DNA from: Vibrio crassostreae
Lineage (GTDB): Bacteria; Pseudomonadota; Gammaproteobacteria; Enterobacterales; Vibrionaceae
NCBI RefSeq assembly: GCF_024347415.1
Contig: NZ_AP025476.1
Coordinates: forward strand, 1,178,001-1,242,000
DNA length: 64,000 bases
Direction: 5' to 3'
Part shown: one piece after another, positions 9,980-20,208 of the stretch
How the letters are laid out: each line of letters begins with the position of its first letter
Numbering within the stretch: the stretch's first letter is position 1
The notes under the pieces: model-generated
What the model was told of the DNA's origin: nothing
Seen by the model: only the letters and a program-made list of their open reading frames with translations
Databases searched by the model: none
Made by a program: the position numbers and the translations under genes

Positions 9980-11728
9980 ATGTCAACACAAACAGATGAA
10001 ACTACCTGGGTCACATTTAAAAGACTTTGGACTTATATTCGACTTTATAAGGCCGGCCTAGGCGTTGCGGTAATTGCGCTTATTATAAATGCTGTTTCTG
10101 ATACCTATATGATTTCCTTACTAAAGCCGTTACTTGATGAAGGCTTTGGTAATGCTGAATCTGACTTTTTACGTACACTTCCACTTATTATCTTTGCCAT
10201 GATGTTCGTTCGTGGTGTCAGTGGTTTTGTTTCAACCTACTGTTTGAGCTGGGTCTCTGGCAATGTGGTTATGGAGATTCGTCGTAAAATATTCAGCCAT
10301 TTCATGCACATGCCTGTGTCTTTCTTCGATAAAGAACAGACTGGTGCTCTGCTATCCCGAATTACTTACGATTCAGAGCAAGTGTCTGCAGCAACCAGTA
10401 AAGCGTTAGTCAGTATTGTCCGTGAAGGTGCAAGTATTATTGGCTTGTTGACGCTGATGTTCTGGAATAGCTGGCAGTTGTCTTTGGTGTTATTCGCTGT
10501 AGCACCTCTTGTGGCGTGGGCGATCAGTATCGTATCGAAGCGATTCAGAAAGATCTCTAAGAACATGCAAACCAGCATGGGTCATGTTGCTTCTTCAGCT
10601 GAACAAATGCTGAAAGGGCATAAAGTGGTTCTAACTTACGGTGGTCAAGATCTAGAAAAACACCGCTTTGATAAAGTTAGTAACCAAATGCGCCAACAAA
10701 GCATGAAGCTAATCACTGCTCAAGCGGCCGCTAACCCAATTATTCAAATGATCGCATCAGTTGCGATTGTTGTTGTTCTATTCCTTGCTAGTGTTGATTC
10801 TATTAAAGCCGAGCTCACTGCCGGTACGTTTACCGTTGTCTTCTCTGCAATGTTTGGTTTGTTGCGTCCACTAAAAGCGCTAACTAACGTAACATCTGAA
10901 TTCCAACGCGGTATGGCAGCAAGTACGACGCTATTTGGTTTGATGGATCTAGATACAGAACAAAACAAAGGCACGTTGAAACCTGAAACCGTAACCGGTG
11001 ACGTTGCAGTAAAAGATGTGACGTTTACTTATGACGGTGCAGAGAAGCCTGCACTCGATAAGGTGAGTTTCAATATACCGAAAGGTAAAACAGTCGCACT
11101 TGTTGGCCGTTCTGGTTCTGGCAAGAGTACCATTGCGAACTTATTTACTCGTTTTTATGACGTAGACTCAGGCTCAATTGAACTTGATGGTCACGATATT
11201 CGTGATTATGAGTTGAGAAATTTGCGTGAACACTTTGCTCTCGTTTCCCAAAATGTACATCTATTTAACGATACGGTGGCGAATAACATCGCTTACGCAG
11301 CGGAAGAACAGTATTCACGTGAACAGATTGAACACGCGGCTAAGCTTGCTCATGCTAGTGAGTTTATCGAAGGCATGGAAAATGGCATTGATACCGTTGT
11401 GGGTGAAAATGGCGCGAGCCTTTCTGGCGGCCAAAGACAGCGTATTGCGATTGCACGTGCTCTATTAAGAGATGCACCTGTTTTGATCCTTGATGAGGCA
11501 ACGTCTGCACTGGATACTGAGTCAGAGAGAGCAATTCAATCTGCGTTAGAAGAACTGCAGAAAGATAAAACAGTATTAGTTATCGCACACCGACTTTCTA
11601 CTATTGAGCAAGCCGATGAGATTCTAGTGGTTGATGATGGCCATATTGTAGAAAGGGGGGCACATGCTGAATTAATCGCGCATGATGGCGCCTATGCTCA
11701 ATTACACCGAATTCAGTTCAGCGGATAA
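9980..11728 (+). CDS. msbA: Lipid A export ATP-binding/permease protein MsbA
   Basis: MsbA is a homodimeric ABC exporter that flips core-lipid A across the inner membrane. The N-terminal half has six TM helices and the C-terminal half an ABC ATPase with Walker [10 protein letters not shown] near residue 376, signature LSGGQRQR near 480, Walker [13 protein letters not shown] and the H-loop in VIAHRLS. The frame opens at a GTG at 9959, but I chose the ATG at 9980 ([10 protein letters not shown]) because it gives 582 residues, the length of E. coli MsbA. Neither start has a clear Shine-Dalgarno sequence. lpxK follows after 14 bp. Confidence 0.96.
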   Translation: MSTQTDETTWVTFKRLWTYIRLYKAGLGVAVIALIINAVSDTYMISLLKPLLDEGFGNAESDFLRTLPLIIFAMMFVRGVSGFVSTYCLSWVSGNVVMEIRRKIFSHFMHMPVSFFDKEQTGALLSRITYDSEQVSAATSKALVSIVREGASIIGLLTLMFWNSWQLSLVLFAVAPLVAWAISIVSKRFRKISKNMQTSMGHVASSAEQMLKGHKVVLTYGGQDLEKHRFDKVSNQMRQQSMKLITAQAAANPIIQMIASVAIVVVLFLASVDSIKAELTAGTFTVVFSAMFGLLRPLKALTNVTSEFQRGMAASTTLFGLMDLDTEQNKGTLKPETVTGDVAVKDVTFTYDGAEKPALDKVSFNIPKGKTVALVGRSGSGKSTIANLFTRFYDVDSGSIELDGHDIRDYELRNLREHFALVSQNVHLFNDTVANNIAYAAEEQYSREQIEHAAKLAHASEFIEGMENGIDTVVGENGASLSGGQRQRIAIARALLRDAPVLILDEATSALDTESERAIQSALEELQKDKTVLVIAHRLSTIEQADEILVVDDGHIVERGAHAELIAHDGAYAQLHRIQFSG

Positions 11729-11742
11729 GATTAGGTCTTGTT

Positions 11743-12750
11743 GTGATCGAAAAGATTTGGTTTAACAACCACCCGTTGAAATATCTTCTCTGGCCGCTGT
11801 TGTGGCCACTGAGTTTGCTGTTCAAAATGATCAGTGGCCAACGTCGTGACGCTTATCTATCGGGTAAGAAAGAGACCTACCGTCCGCCATTGCCAGTAAT
11901 TGTTGTTGGTAATATCACCGCTGGTGGTAATGGTAAAACACCGGTCGTGATTTGGTTGGTTGAGATGCTCCAGGCCAATGGTTTTAAACCTGGTGTCGTT
12001 TCTCGTGGTTACGGTGCAAAAGCACCAAGCTATCCGCTGGTTTTGGATGAGAATACGCTAGCAGAACACTCTGGTGATGAACCTCGTTTGATCCGAAAGC
12101 GAACAGGAGCTCCTGTTGCGGTCGACCCTGTGCGCGCGAATGCGGTGAAGGCTTTACTGAGCGAAGGGGTGAATGTCATCATCACTGACGACGGCCTTCA
12201 GCATTATGCACTTGAACGTGATATTGAATTTGCGGTTATCGACGGTGCGAGACGCTTTGGTAGTGAGTGCCTAATTCCTTTAGGCCCATTAAGGGAGCCT
12301 ATATCTCGTTTAGATGACGTAGACTTTTTGGTGAATAATGGCGGTAAAGCGCACGGGCGAGAGTTCTCGATGTCTTTGCTTCCAAGCCAAGCCGTTAACC
12401 TGAAGACAGGTCAGAAAAGGTCTGTGGCAGAATTACAGAAGCTGGTGGCTTTTGCAGGTATTGGCCATCCACCACGTTTTTTTAAAACATTAGACGATCT
12501 TGATGGTGATGTGGTTTTCACACAGGGCTTCGCCGACCATCAAGATTTTGATAAAGATGAACTTCATGCCTTAGCTAAGAAAGGCATGAATCTGATTATG
12601 ACAGAAAAAGACGCTGTAAAATGCGAAGAATATGCTCAAGATAACTGGTGGTATCTTCCAGTTTCTGCGCAGTTTGATGAAGATTCGCAACAGCAAATTT
12701 TAAAAAGAATAAAAGAGGTTATGGAATACTATGGATCACCGTCTACTTGA
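11743..12750 (+). CDS. lpxK: Tetraacyldisaccharide 4'-kinase LpxK
   Basis: LpxK phosphorylates the 4' position of the lipid A disaccharide, the sixth step of lipid A synthesis, at the inner face of the inner membrane. The 335-residue protein starts at GTG and has an N-terminal membrane-associating helix ([13 protein letters not shown]), a P-loop [13 protein letters not shown] near residue 57, and the conserved ITDDGLQH segment that contains the catalytic Asp. Its last 20 bp overlap the start of the Trm112-family gene. Its place between msbA and kdsB groups lipid A synthesis and export in one operon. Confidence 0.97.
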   Translation: MIEKIWFNNHPLKYLLWPLLWPLSLLFKMISGQRRDAYLSGKKETYRPPLPVIVVGNITAGGNGKTPVVIWLVEMLQANGFKPGVVSRGYGAKAPSYPLVLDENTLAEHSGDEPRLIRKRTGAPVAVDPVRANAVKALLSEGVNVIITDDGLQHYALERDIEFAVIDGARRFGSECLIPLGPLREPISRLDDVDFLVNNGGKAHGREFSMSLLPSQAVNLKTGQKRSVAELQKLVAFAGIGHPPRFFKTLDDLDGDVVFTQGFADHQDFDKDELHALAKKGMNLIMTEKDAVKCEEYAQDNWWYLPVSAQFDEDSQQQILKRIKEVMEYYGSPST

Positions 12751-12910
12751 GATCGTTGCTTGCCCTGTATGTAAAGGTAAACTAACTTTTGACAAGGATA
12801 AGCAAGAGCTTGTTTGTAAAATTGATCGCCTTGCTTACCCAATTAAAGAGGGTATTCCTGTTCTTTTAGAACCTGAAGCTCGCACCGTTTCAATGGATGA
12901 GGGTAAGTAA
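12731..12910 (+). CDS. ycaR: Trm112/UPF0434 family small zinc-ribbon-like protein (YcaR-type)
   Basis: This 59-residue protein begins [18 protein letters not shown]. It has a single CPVC knuckle and a [18 protein letters not shown] segment typical of the Trm112/UPF0434 family. In eukaryotes Trm112 activates methyltransferases; the role of the bacterial short form is not settled. The ORF overlaps lpxK by 20 bp at its start, and its TAA shares one base with the kdsB ATG (TAATG), so all three genes are translationally coupled. The same lpxK-ycaR-kdsB order is found in E. coli. Confidence 0.92.
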   Translation: MDHRLLEIVACPVCKGKLTFDKDKQELVCKIDRLAYPIKEGIPVLLEPEARTVSMDEGK

Positions 12911-13656
12911 TGTCTTATACGGTTGTTATACCTGCAAGATACCAATCGAGCCGTTTACCAGGTAAACCTCTGGCTGACATTGGTGGAAAGCCGATGATTC
13001 AATGGGTATACGAACAGTCAATGAAGGCAGGTGCTGATAACGTTATTATCGCTACCGACGACGCTCGAGTTGAAAAAGCGGCTAAAGCATTTGGCGCGAC
13101 CGTTTGTATGACATCACCGAATCATGAATCAGGCACTGAACGCCTAGCTGAAGTGATTGAAGTTATGAAGATTCCTGATGATCATATTATCGTGAATGTT
13201 CAAGGTGATGAGCCACTTATCCCACCTGCTATCATTAAACAGGTTGCCAACAATCTTGCGAACAGTACAGCTCCGATGGCAACATTGGGTGTGGAAATCA
13301 CTCATGTTGATGAAGTGTTTAACCCTAACGCCGTTAAAGTTGTAACCGATAAAGACGGATACGCCTTGTATTTTAGCCGAGCAACCATCCCTTGGGATCG
13401 CGATGCTTATGCGAACAACGGTACTGCAGCGGAATCGCCTTTGCTTCGTCATATTGGTATCTATGCTTACCGAGCGGGTTTTATCAATACCTACATCAAT
13501 TGGGAACCAAGTACCCTAGAACGAATTGAGTGCCTAGAGCAACTACGCGTGCTTTGGTACGGTGAAAAAATCCACGTAGATGTTGCGGCTGAAGCGCCTG
13601 CTGCTGGGGTTGACACACCTGAAGACCTAGAAGCGGTTCGAGCTATTATTGGCTAA
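12910..13656 (+). CDS. kdsB: 3-deoxy-manno-octulosonate cytidylyltransferase (CMP-Kdo synthetase)
   Basis: KdsB activates Kdo with CTP to give CMP-Kdo, the sugar donor for the inner core of LPS. The 248-residue cytoplasmic enzyme starts [21 protein letters not shown], with the nucleotidyltransferase signature RxxSxRLPGKPL, the [11 protein letters not shown] block that binds Mg-nucleotide, and a normal C-terminus. It is the last gene of the comEC-msbA-lpxK-ycaR-kdsB run and is followed by a hairpin terminator at 13689-13713. Confidence 0.97.
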   Translation: MSYTVVIPARYQSSRLPGKPLADIGGKPMIQWVYEQSMKAGADNVIIATDDARVEKAAKAFGATVCMTSPNHESGTERLAEVIEVMKIPDDHIIVNVQGDEPLIPPAIIKQVANNLANSTAPMATLGVEITHVDEVFNPNAVKVVTDKDGYALYFSRATIPWDRDAYANNGTAAESPLLRHIGIYAYRAGFINTYINWEPSTLERIECLEQLRVLWYGEKIHVDVAAEAPAAGVDTPEDLEAVRAIIG

Positions 13657-13688
13657 GCTTCTTTGAGCTGATCATAAAACACAGTAGA

Positions 13689-13713
13689 GCCTTGCTTGTT
13701 GCGAGGCTTTTTT
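13689..13713 (+). terminator. Intrinsic terminator after kdsB
   Basis: GCCTTGC pairs with GCGAGGC (one G-U) around a TTGTT loop and is followed by six T residues. Confidence 0.85.
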
Positions 13714-13857
13714 CTATCTATCGAAAAGTACGCTATCGATAAGCGCGTGGGTGTCTTATTGACTTACGCAAACGGATATTGAGCTGGTTGCATTTGTTTA
13801 TGCATCATCAACACGGAATTATCTGAGATTTACCTCGCTCGACTTCCAATTTTTCTC

Positions 13858-13863
13858 TATAAT
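13858..13863 (+). promoter_or_regulatory. Candidate -10 element for cmk/rpsA
   Basis: A perfect TATAAT lies 70 bp upstream of the cmk start. No good -35 hexamer sits at 16-18 bp spacing, so the assignment is tentative. It is the most promoter-like site between the kdsB terminator and cmk. Confidence 0.4.
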
Positions 13864-13932
13864 ATGCCGCCTATAAAGTAGTGGCGAATCGCTAGTACAG
13901 AATAAAACTTACGACAAAACGTGGAGTAAAAG

Positions 13933-14613
13933 ATGCCTTCTCAAAGCCCAGTGATTACGGTTGATGGACCAAGTGGTGCAGGTAAAGGTACCCTGTGTAT
14001 GTTACTAGCAGATAAGCTAGGCTTTCATCTTCTAGATTCAGGCGCGATCTATCGCGTATTGGCTTTAGCTGCAATTCACCATGGTGTGGATACAGAATCA
14101 GAAGATGCTTTAGTACCGCTTGCTACACACTTAGACGTGCAGTTTATTGCTGAAGGCGACTTAGTTAAGGTTATCCTAGAAGGTGAAGATGTGTCTGGTG
14201 AACTTCGTAAAGAAGAGACTGGCATGGCGGCTTCAAAAGTTGCTGCTTTACCTCGCGTTCGAGAAGCACTGCTTCGTCGTCAACGTGCATTCAGCGCTGC
14301 GCCTGGCTTGGTTGCCGATGGCCGTGACATGGGAACGGTTGTGTTTCCTGAAGCTGAAGCGAAAATATTTTTAGATGCAAGTGCTGAAGAGCGTGCGAGT
14401 CGCCGCCTTAAACAGTTGCAACAGAAGGGGTTAGATGTTAAATTTGACGACCTTTTGAGCGAGATCCAAGAGCGAGACGACCGAGATCGTAATCGCCCAG
14501 TGGCGCCACTTCGCCCTGCAGAGGATGCTCTAGTGCTTGATTCCACCTCAATGAATATTGAGCAGGTAGTAGAAAAAGCACTACACTATATTGAATCGAA
14601 ACTGGCTGGGTAA
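13933..14613 (+). CDS. cmk: Cytidylate kinase
   Basis: Cmk phosphorylates CMP and dCMP to the diphosphates and recycles CMP released by CMP-Kdo use and RNA decay. The 226-residue enzyme starts [20 protein letters not shown], containing the P-loop GPSGAGKGT, then LDSGAIYR and the [12 protein letters not shown] motif of the bacterial CMP kinase family. It has an AGTAAAAG ribosome binding region. It sits directly upstream of rpsA, as in most gammaproteobacteria, so cmk transcripts probably read into rpsA. Confidence 0.97.
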   Translation: MPSQSPVITVDGPSGAGKGTLCMLLADKLGFHLLDSGAIYRVLALAAIHHGVDTESEDALVPLATHLDVQFIAEGDLVKVILEGEDVSGELRKEETGMAASKVAALPRVREALLRRQRAFSAAPGLVADGRDMGTVVFPEAEAKIFLDASAEERASRRLKQLQQKGLDVKFDDLLSEIQERDDRDRNRPVAPLRPAEDALVLDSTSMNIEQVVEKALHYIESKLAG

Positions 14614-14614
14614 T

Positions 14615-14719
14615 TTCGCCGAGCTAGTACGAACGTTGGTCGCAAGGATGATGACCGGCGAATTTATCAACCCCATGCGGTAGGATACCCATGGACGTTT
14701 AATTATTGAAGATTAAATA
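14615..14719 (+). promoter_or_regulatory. rpsA leader with two GGA-loop hairpins (probable S1 autoregulatory element)
   Basis: Two stem-loops can be drawn. The first has TTCGCC (14615-14620) paired with GGCGAA (14657-14662), enclosing GGTC (14638-14641) paired with GACC (14653-14656) and a loop containing GGA (14646-14648). The second, at 14673-14694, has CCATG-C-GGTA paired with TACC-CATGG around an exact GGA triloop. No strong Shine-Dalgarno sequence precedes the ATG. E. coli rpsA is known to have a structured leader with GGA in hairpin loops that replaces a Shine-Dalgarno sequence and mediates S1 autocontrol; I infer the same here. Confidence 0.7.
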
Positions 14720-16390
14720 ATGACTGAATCTTTTGCTCAACTCTTTGAAGAGTTTCTATCTGAAACTGAATTCCAACAAGGCAGCATCGTTAAAGGTACT
14801 GTAGTAGCTATCGAGAACGGTTTCGTTCTTGTAGACGCTGGTCTTAAGTCTGAATCTGCTATCCCTGCTGAACAATTCAAGAACGCTGCTGGCGAACTTG
14901 AAGTTGAAGTTGGTGCTGAAGTAGACGTAGCTCTAGACGCTGTTGAAGATGGTTTCGGTGAGACTCAACTTTCTCGTGAGAAAGCTAAGCGTCACGAAGC
15001 TTGGATCGTACTTGAGAAAGCTTGCGAAGAAGCTGAAACTGTTGTTGGTATCATCAACGGTAAAGTTAAAGGCGGTTTCACTGTTGAACTTAACGGTATC
15101 CGTGCTTTCCTTCCAGGTTCTCTAGTAGACGTACGTCCTATCCGTGACACTGCTCACCTAGAAAACAAAGAGCTAGAGTTCAAAGTAATCAAGCTAGACC
15201 AGAAGCGTAACAACGTTGTTGTTTCTCGTCGTGCTGTTATCGAATCTGAAAACAGTGTTGAGCGTGACGAACTTCTTGAAACTCTACAAGAAGGTACTGA
15301 AGTTAAAGGTATCGTTAAGAACCTTACTGACTACGGTGCATTCGTTGACCTTGGCGGTGTTGACGGTCTTCTACATATCACAGATATGGCTTGGAAGCGC
15401 GTTAAGCACCCATCAGAGATCGTTAACGTTGGTGACGAAATCCTAGTTAAAGTTCTTAAGTTCGATCGTGAGCGCACTCGTGTTTCACTAGGTCTTAAGC
15501 AACTAGGCGAAGATCCATGGGTAGCAATCGCTAAGCGTTACCCTGAAGGTCACAAGCTTTCTGGTCGTGTTACAAACCTAACTGACTACGGCTGCTTCGT
15601 TGAAATCGAAGAAGGCGTTGAAGGTCTAGTACACGTTTCTGAAATGGATTGGACTAACAAGAACATCCACCCTTCTAAAGTTGTTAATGTTGGCGACGAA
15701 GTTGAGGTTATGGTTCTTGATATCGACGAAGAACGTCGTCGTATCTCTCTAGGTCTGAAACAGTGTAAAGCTAACCCATGGCAGTCATTTGCAGAAATGC
15801 AAGCTAAGGGCGACAAAGTTACTGGTAAGATCAAGTCTATCACTGACTTTGGTATCTTCATCGGTCTAGAAGGCGGTATCGACGGTCTTGTACACCTATC
15901 TGACATTTCTTGGAACGCTGCCGGCGAAGAAGCTGTACGTGAATACAAGAAAGGCGACGAAATCTCTGCTGTTGTTCTAGCAGTAGATGCAGAGCGTGAG
16001 CGTATTTCTCTTGGCGTTAAGCAAATGGAAAACGACCCGTTCAACGCATACGTTGCTGACAACAAGAAAGGTGTTCTTGTAAACGGTACTGTTACTGCAG
16101 TTGACGCGAAAGGCGCTACTATCGAGCTAATCGAAGGCGTTGAAGGTTACATCCGCGCTTCTGAAGTTTCTCGCGACCGTATCGAAGATGCATCTCTAAT
16201 CCTAAGCGTTGGCGACAGCGTTGAAGCGAAGTTCACTGGTGTAGACCGTAAGAACCGCGTAATCAACCTATCTATCAAAGCTAAAGATGAAGCTGATGAG
16301 CAAGAAGCAATGGCTTCACTGAACAAGTCTGAAGAAGGCGCGTTCGGTAACGCAATGGCAGACGCATTCAAAGCTGCTAAAGGCGAATAA
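14720..16390 (+). CDS. rpsA: 30S ribosomal protein S1
   Basis: S1 binds mRNA and helps load structured or weak-Shine-Dalgarno messages on the 30S subunit. The 556-residue protein carries six S1/OB-fold repeats, seen as recurring G-x-V-x-(N/S)-(L/I)-T-D-(Y/F)-G-x-F and DGLLHI/EGLVHV/DGLVHL blocks. Domains 1-2 bind the ribosome and 3-6 bind RNA. Codon use is strongly biased to a few major codons (GGT, GAA, AAC, CGT, CTA/CTT), as expected for a very highly expressed gene. It follows cmk by 106 bp of structured leader and ends at a strong terminator. Confidence 0.98.
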   Translation: MTESFAQLFEEFLSETEFQQGSIVKGTVVAIENGFVLVDAGLKSESAIPAEQFKNAAGELEVEVGAEVDVALDAVEDGFGETQLSREKAKRHEAWIVLEKACEEAETVVGIINGKVKGGFTVELNGIRAFLPGSLVDVRPIRDTAHLENKELEFKVIKLDQKRNNVVVSRRAVIESENSVERDELLETLQEGTEVKGIVKNLTDYGAFVDLGGVDGLLHITDMAWKRVKHPSEIVNVGDEILVKVLKFDRERTRVSLGLKQLGEDPWVAIAKRYPEGHKLSGRVTNLTDYGCFVEIEEGVEGLVHVSEMDWTNKNIHPSKVVNVGDEVEVMVLDIDEERRRISLGLKQCKANPWQSFAEMQAKGDKVTGKIKSITDFGIFIGLEGGIDGLVHLSDISWNAAGEEAVREYKKGDEISAVVLAVDAERERISLGVKQMENDPFNAYVADNKKGVLVNGTVTAVDAKGATIELIEGVEGYIRASEVSRDRIEDASLILSVGDSVEAKFTGVDRKNRVINLSIKAKDEADEQEAMASLNKSEEGAFGNAMADAFKAAKGE

Positions 16391-16429
16391 TAGCTTCTCG
16401 TTAAGAGAATTATAGCTATATAGCCAAGA

Positions 16430-16456
16430 AAGGAGCCGTAAGGCTCCTTTTTTTTT
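16430..16456 (+). terminator. Intrinsic terminator after rpsA
   Basis: AAGGAGCC (16430-16437) pairs perfectly with GGCTCCTT (16442-16449) around GTAA, followed by a long T run. Confidence 0.93.
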
Positions 16457-16511
16457 GCTTATTTTTCCGATAGGTCTATAATTTCTAAAAAGAAAACCAA
16501 CGAGGGTAACT

Positions 16512-16796
16512 ATGACTAAGTCTGAATTGATTGAAAGACTATGCGCTGAGCAAACGCATCTTTCTGCAAAAGAAATTGAAGACGCTGTAAAAGACATTTT
16601 AGAGCACATGGCTTCAACACTAGAAAGTGGTGATCGAATCGAAATTCGCGGCTTTGGCAGTTTTTCTCTGCATTACCGTGAACCTCGTGTTGGACGTAAT
16701 CCTAAAACTGGTGACAAGGTAGAGTTGGAAGGCAAATACGTTCCTCACTTCAAACCAGGTAAAGAGCTACGCGAACGAGTAAACTCAGGACTGTAG
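16512..16796 (+). CDS. ihfB: Integration host factor subunit beta
   Basis: IHF-beta pairs with IHF-alpha to bend DNA sharply at specific sites in transcription, replication and recombination. The 94-residue protein starts [20 protein letters not shown] and has the HU/IHF signature with [21 protein letters not shown], the beta-arm that inserts its proline into the minor groove. It has its own upstream region and a GAGG ribosome binding site after the rpsA terminator, and is followed by another terminator. Confidence 0.97.
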   Translation: MTKSELIERLCAEQTHLSAKEIEDAVKDILEHMASTLESGDRIEIRGFGSFSLHYREPRVGRNPKTGDKVELEGKYVPHFKPGKELRERVNSGL

Positions 16797-16819
16797 CCTA
16801 CTTATCGGAATTAAGAAAA

Positions 16820-16849
16820 GCGGCATACTATAATGTATGCCGCTTTTTT
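16820..16849 (+). terminator. Intrinsic terminator after ihfB
   Basis: GCGGCATAC (16820-16828) pairs perfectly with GTATGCCGC (16835-16843), followed by six T residues. Confidence 0.93.
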
Positions 16850-16925
16850 ATGACCATAATATGGTGGTCTGATTAGTAATTTTCCTGCATAATCGTACAG
16901 CTAACTAACCAATGAGTGATGAACT

Positions 16926-17198
16926 ATGAAAATTATAAAAATAGTCGCCGTTATCGCACTTTTCCTAATTGCACTGGCTTTAGGCTCTCAAAACCAAACA
17001 ACTGTGAATTTCAACTATCTGCTAGCGCAAGGTGACTTCCACCTATCAAGTTTACTAGGCGTTGTATTCGTTTCAGGCTTTGCCCTTGCTTGGTTAGTCT
17101 TTGGCAATATGCACATGCGGTCTCAGCTAAAAATTCATCGCTTGAAGAAGCAACTCAATAAGCAATCAAAGCAGGTCGCTGCTGATACTAAAGCTTAA
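16926..17198 (+). CDS. lapA: Lipopolysaccharide assembly protein A (LapA/YciS)
   Basis: LapA is a small inner-membrane protein that works with LapB to set LpxC levels and coordinate LPS assembly. The 90-residue protein has two membrane helices, at about residues 4-22 and 42-62, and a basic cytoplasmic coiled-coil tail (HRLKKQLNKQSKQ). The NxTTVNFNYLLAQGDF segment between the helices is typical of the LapA domain. lapB starts 12 bp after its stop, giving the conserved lapAB pair; pyrF downstream also matches the E. coli order. Confidence 0.93.
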   Translation: MKIIKIVAVIALFLIALALGSQNQTTVNFNYLLAQGDFHLSSLLGVVFVSGFALAWLVFGNMHMRSQLKIHRLKKQLNKQSKQVAADTKA

Positions 17199-17210
17199 AG
17201 GCTATATTTG

Positions 17211-18386
17211 ATGTTAGAGTTACTGTTCTTACTTTTGCCTATCGCAGCCGCTTATGGTTGGTATATGGGTAATCGTAATGCTCAGCAAGAAAAACAAAAA
17301 CAATCACACCAGATCTCCCGTCAATACGTGACGGGTTTGAACCTATTACTGTCAGACCAATCTGACAAAGCGGTTGATCATTTTATTGAGCTACTTCAAG
17401 TAGACAATGAGACCATCGACACTCACTTAGCCTTGGGCAACTTGTTCCGCTCAAGAGGCGAAGTCGACCGCGCTATTCGAATTCACCAAAATCTTATCTC
17501 TCGTTCGGGGCTTACTCTCGACCAGAAAAATCTCGCACTGCAACAATTAGCTAAAGACTACATGGTCTCTGGTTTTCTTGATCGCGCCGAAAAAATCTTT
17601 GAACAGCTTGTAGAAGAACCCGACCACAAAGAGGGCGCTTTGCAGCAGTTAGTTGCTATTTATCAGCAAACTCGAGAGTGGAATAAGGCTATCCATTACG
17701 GAAATATCCTCGTTAAGCTTGGTAAGAAGAAAATGAAAATGCGTGCGACAGTAGCGCATTTTTGGTGTGAACTTGCGATGCAGGAGCAAGCTGATGGCAA
17801 TCGCTCTAAAGCACTTCAGCACTTCAAGAAGGCGCTTTCTGAAGATCCTAAATGTGTTCGTGCAAGTATTGCTTTAGGTAAGTTCCACTTAGCGAATGAA
17901 GATTACCAAAAGACAATTGATTGTCTGGAGTCGGTACTCGAACAAGATATCGATTTTATCAGTGAGGTGTTGCCAACTCTTGCTGAGTGTTACCACAAAC
18001 TTGGACAAGAAGCTCAACTGGTCGAGTTCCTGAAAGCGTGTATACAGAAGAAAGCCGGTGTATCTGCCGAACTGATGCTGGCGCAATTGGTTGCTCACCA
18101 TGAAGATGTAGGCTCTGCGCAAGAGCTACTGACCAAGCAGCTTGTTAAAAACCCAACCATGAAAGGTTTTTATCGATTAATTGATTACCACCTAGCGGAA
18201 GCTGAAGAAGGTCGAGCGAAAGACAGCTTAACCACACTTCAGTCTATGGTTGGTGAACAACTTAAGGTTAAGCCCCATTATCGTTGTCGTCAGTGTGGTT
18301 TCTCAACACATTCAATGTATTGGCACTGCCCTTCATGTAAGGGGTGGGGAACGATCAAGCCTATTCGTGGGCTTGATGGTGAATAG
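17211..18386 (+). CDS. lapB: Lipopolysaccharide assembly protein B (LapB/YciM)
   Basis: LapB is an inner-membrane-anchored TPR protein that presents LpxC to FtsH for degradation and so balances LPS and phospholipid synthesis. An N-terminal TM helix (MLELLFLLLPIAAAYGWYMG) is followed by about nine TPR repeats and a C-terminal rubredoxin-like knuckle with CRQCGF and CPSCKGWG (four Cys, metal-binding). A TTG codon just before would extend it by one residue; I chose ATG at 17211 because of AAAGG upstream and alignment with E. coli, giving 391 residues. It is coupled closely to lapA. Confidence 0.95.
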   Translation: MLELLFLLLPIAAAYGWYMGNRNAQQEKQKQSHQISRQYVTGLNLLLSDQSDKAVDHFIELLQVDNETIDTHLALGNLFRSRGEVDRAIRIHQNLISRSGLTLDQKNLALQQLAKDYMVSGFLDRAEKIFEQLVEEPDHKEGALQQLVAIYQQTREWNKAIHYGNILVKLGKKKMKMRATVAHFWCELAMQEQADGNRSKALQHFKKALSEDPKCVRASIALGKFHLANEDYQKTIDCLESVLEQDIDFISEVLPTLAECYHKLGQEAQLVEFLKACIQKKAGVSAELMLAQLVAHHEDVGSAQELLTKQLVKNPTMKGFYRLIDYHLAEAEEGRAKDSLTTLQSMVGEQLKVKPHYRCRQCGFSTHSMYWHCPSCKGWGTIKPIRGLDGE

Positions 18387-18419
18387 ATTTGTGGTCATTT
18401 TAAGACCAAATTATTAATT

Positions 18420-18441
18420 GCAGCTTTCGGGCTGCATTTTT
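18420..18441 (+). terminator. Weak terminator-like hairpin after lapB
   Basis: GCAGC (18420-18424) pairs with GCTGC (18431-18435) and is followed by ATTTTT. The stem is short, so it may attenuate rather than stop transcription into pyrF. Confidence 0.6.
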
Positions 18442-18509
18442 ATGACTGTTATTTATCACCTGCTTTGGTGATTGAAATTTTTAGAAAGTTAACTGCGTTA
18501 GGAGATGAA

Positions 18510-19205
18510 ATGAACGACCAAAAAATCATTGTAGCTTTGGATTATGACAACCAAGCGGATGCGTTAGCCTTTGTTGATCGTATTGATCCAGCATCTTGCC
18601 GCCTAAAAGTGGGCAAAGAGATGTTTACTCTGTTTGGCCCTGAATTTGTTCGTGAATTGCATAAGCGTGGTTTCTCAGTATTTTTAGACCTTAAGTTTCA
18701 CGATATCCCGAACACATGTTCAAAGGCAGTCCGCGCTGCCGCTGAACTAGGTGTATGGATGGTGAACGTACACGCAAGTGGCGGTGAGCGCATGATGACG
18801 GCTTCTCGCGAAATCTTAGAACCGTATGGTAAAGATCGCCCGTTGCTAATCGGCGTAACTGTCCTAACCAGTATGGAGCAATCTGACTTAGCGGGTATTG
18901 GCTTGGATCTTGAACCACAGCAGCAAGTGATGCGCTTAGCTTCTCTAACGAAGAACTCTGGCTTAGACGGTGTTGTATGCTCTGCACAAGAGGCTTCTTT
19001 GCTTAAAGGCGCACTTGGTCAGGAGTTCAAACTAGTGACTCCAGGTATTCGTCCTGTAGGCGCTGATGTTGGTGACCAGAAGCGTATCATGACCCCTTCT
19101 AAAGCGATTGAATCGGGGTCAGACTACCTTGTTATTGGTCGTCCTATTACTCAAGCTATTGACCCAGCTGCTGTACTTGCAGAGATCAACGGTACGCTAG
19201 CTTAA
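18510..19205 (+). CDS. pyrF: Orotidine 5'-phosphate decarboxylase
   Basis: PyrF decarboxylates OMP to UMP, the last step of pyrimidine nucleotide synthesis. The reading frame is open from 18465, but the ATG at 18510 ([14 protein letters not shown]) has GGAG six bases upstream and gives 231 residues, the usual family length. The catalytic [10 protein letters not shown] motif (Asp-x-Lys-x-x-Asp-Ile) and the C-terminal phosphate-binding GRPI segment are present in a TIM-barrel fold. The lapA-lapB-pyrF order is conserved in enterobacteria. Confidence 0.97.
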   Translation: MNDQKIIVALDYDNQADALAFVDRIDPASCRLKVGKEMFTLFGPEFVRELHKRGFSVFLDLKFHDIPNTCSKAVRAAAELGVWMVNVHASGGERMMTASREILEPYGKDRPLLIGVTVLTSMEQSDLAGIGLDLEPQQQVMRLASLTKNSGLDGVVCSAQEASLLKGALGQEFKLVTPGIRPVGADVGDQKRIMTPSKAIESGSDYLVIGRPITQAIDPAAVLAEINGTLA

Positions 19206-19235
19206 GTTTATATTTAGCTCGAGATATAAATAACA

Positions 19236-19258
19236 AAGGCCAGCATATTGCTGGCCTT
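19236..19258. terminator. Hairpin terminator between pyrF and miaE
   Basis: AAGGCCAGCA pairs perfectly with TGCTGGCCTT around a three-base loop, between two convergent genes. The T tract is weak on the plus strand; it may serve both directions. Confidence 0.75.
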
Positions 19259-19309
19259 AATTGTCTTGTCCGGATTAGTCTAAACTGGAATGAATTCTCT
19301 GCACAGAGT

Positions 19310-20065
19310 TTAAACTGGAGCACCACTATGGAATTTGAAGTCACTGTCTTCTGAAGTGATAAGTTCCGCTTCTACTTGCGCAAAATGAGCAATACGCTCT
19401 GAAATATCTTTACCTGCGATCTGTTCTGCTAGCTTAAGGTAATCTTGGTAGTGGCGAGCTTCTGAGCGAAGTAGAGACACGTAAAATTTCTCCATGTCTT
19501 CTTCCAAGAAAGGAGCCAATTTAGCGAATCGTTCACAAGAGCGAGCTTCAATAAACGCGCCGATGATAAGCTTATCAACCAGAGCATCAGGCTCGTAAGT
19601 CTTAACTTGTTTGATCAAGCCTTTAGCATAACGACCCGCCTCGATTGGCTGGTAAGTTACGCCTTTCTTCTCCATCAACTCCATGACTTGGTAGAAGTGA
19701 TGCAGCTCTTCTTTGATCAGCAGTACCATCTTATCGATCAGATCAGCACCGTAATTACAGCCTTCTTTCGCTGTGATTTGCTTGGATACGTTGCTTTTAC
19801 CACGCAGAGACTCTAAGTCTCCGATACGACGGTAAGCAAATTGCTCGTATGGCAAAATCCATTCATTCAGTTGTTTCGCACTTTCTTTATCAACTGCGTA
19901 CTTGCGGATAAGGAACAAGGCACTCTGTGCTGCTTTAAGTTCACACAGCATGTGATCGCGTAGAATGATGTGCAGATTTTCAGGCTTTTTGGCTTCATCT
20001 ATCCATGAATCTGGCGTTTCTGCTTTCAGAAAAGAGTGGATTGGAGCGAGTAGTTCTTGATACAT
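19310..20065 (-). CDS. miaE: tRNA-(ms2io6A)-hydroxylase MiaE
   Basis: MiaE is a non-haem diiron monooxygenase that hydroxylates the isopentenyl group of ms2i6A-37 in tRNAs reading UNN codons. The 251-residue protein is a ferritin-like four-helix bundle. Iron-ligand motifs visible are KEELHHFYQV and EARSCERF, then SEARHYQDYL (ExxH types). It is present in Salmonella and vibrios but absent from E. coli K-12. It is read towards pyrF, downstream of the membrane coiled-coil gene but separated from it by a strong terminator, so it probably has its own promoter. Confidence 0.93.
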   Translation of the reverse strand: MYQELLAPIHSFLKAETPDSWIDEAKKPENLHIILRDHMLCELKAAQSALFLIRKYAVDKESAKQLNEWILPYEQFAYRRIGDLESLRGKSNVSKQITAKEGCNYGADLIDKMVLLIKEELHHFYQVMELMEKKGVTYQPIEAGRYAKGLIKQVKTYEPDALVDKLIIGAFIEARSCERFAKLAPFLEEDMEKFYVSLLRSEARHYQDYLKLAEQIAGKDISERIAHFAQVEAELITSEDSDFKFHSGAPV

Positions 20066-20154
20066 GGTCAGGGAAAGTTTGTTGATAATGCGGGGATTTT
20101 ATCACAGCTCAAGAGATCTCCCTATACAGAGAAAGGAAATTCAACAGCTATAAA

Positions 20155-20190
20155 AAAGGCCGCCTATTTAATGTAAATAAGGCGGCCTTT
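20155..20190 (-). terminator. Intrinsic terminator after the 20209-20973 gene
   Basis: AAAGGCCGCCTTATTTA and TAAATAGGCGGCCTTT (minus strand) form a 16-bp stem with a T run beyond it, downstream of the coiled-coil protein gene and upstream of miaE. Confidence 0.9.
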
Positions 20191-20208
20191 AATTGTTGAG
20201 TTAGACTG

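Noticed and set aside
15586..16065. 159-residue minus-strand ORF
   Set aside because: Antisense shadow of rpsA, produced by its strong codon bias; composition is Ser/Arg-rich and not protein-like.
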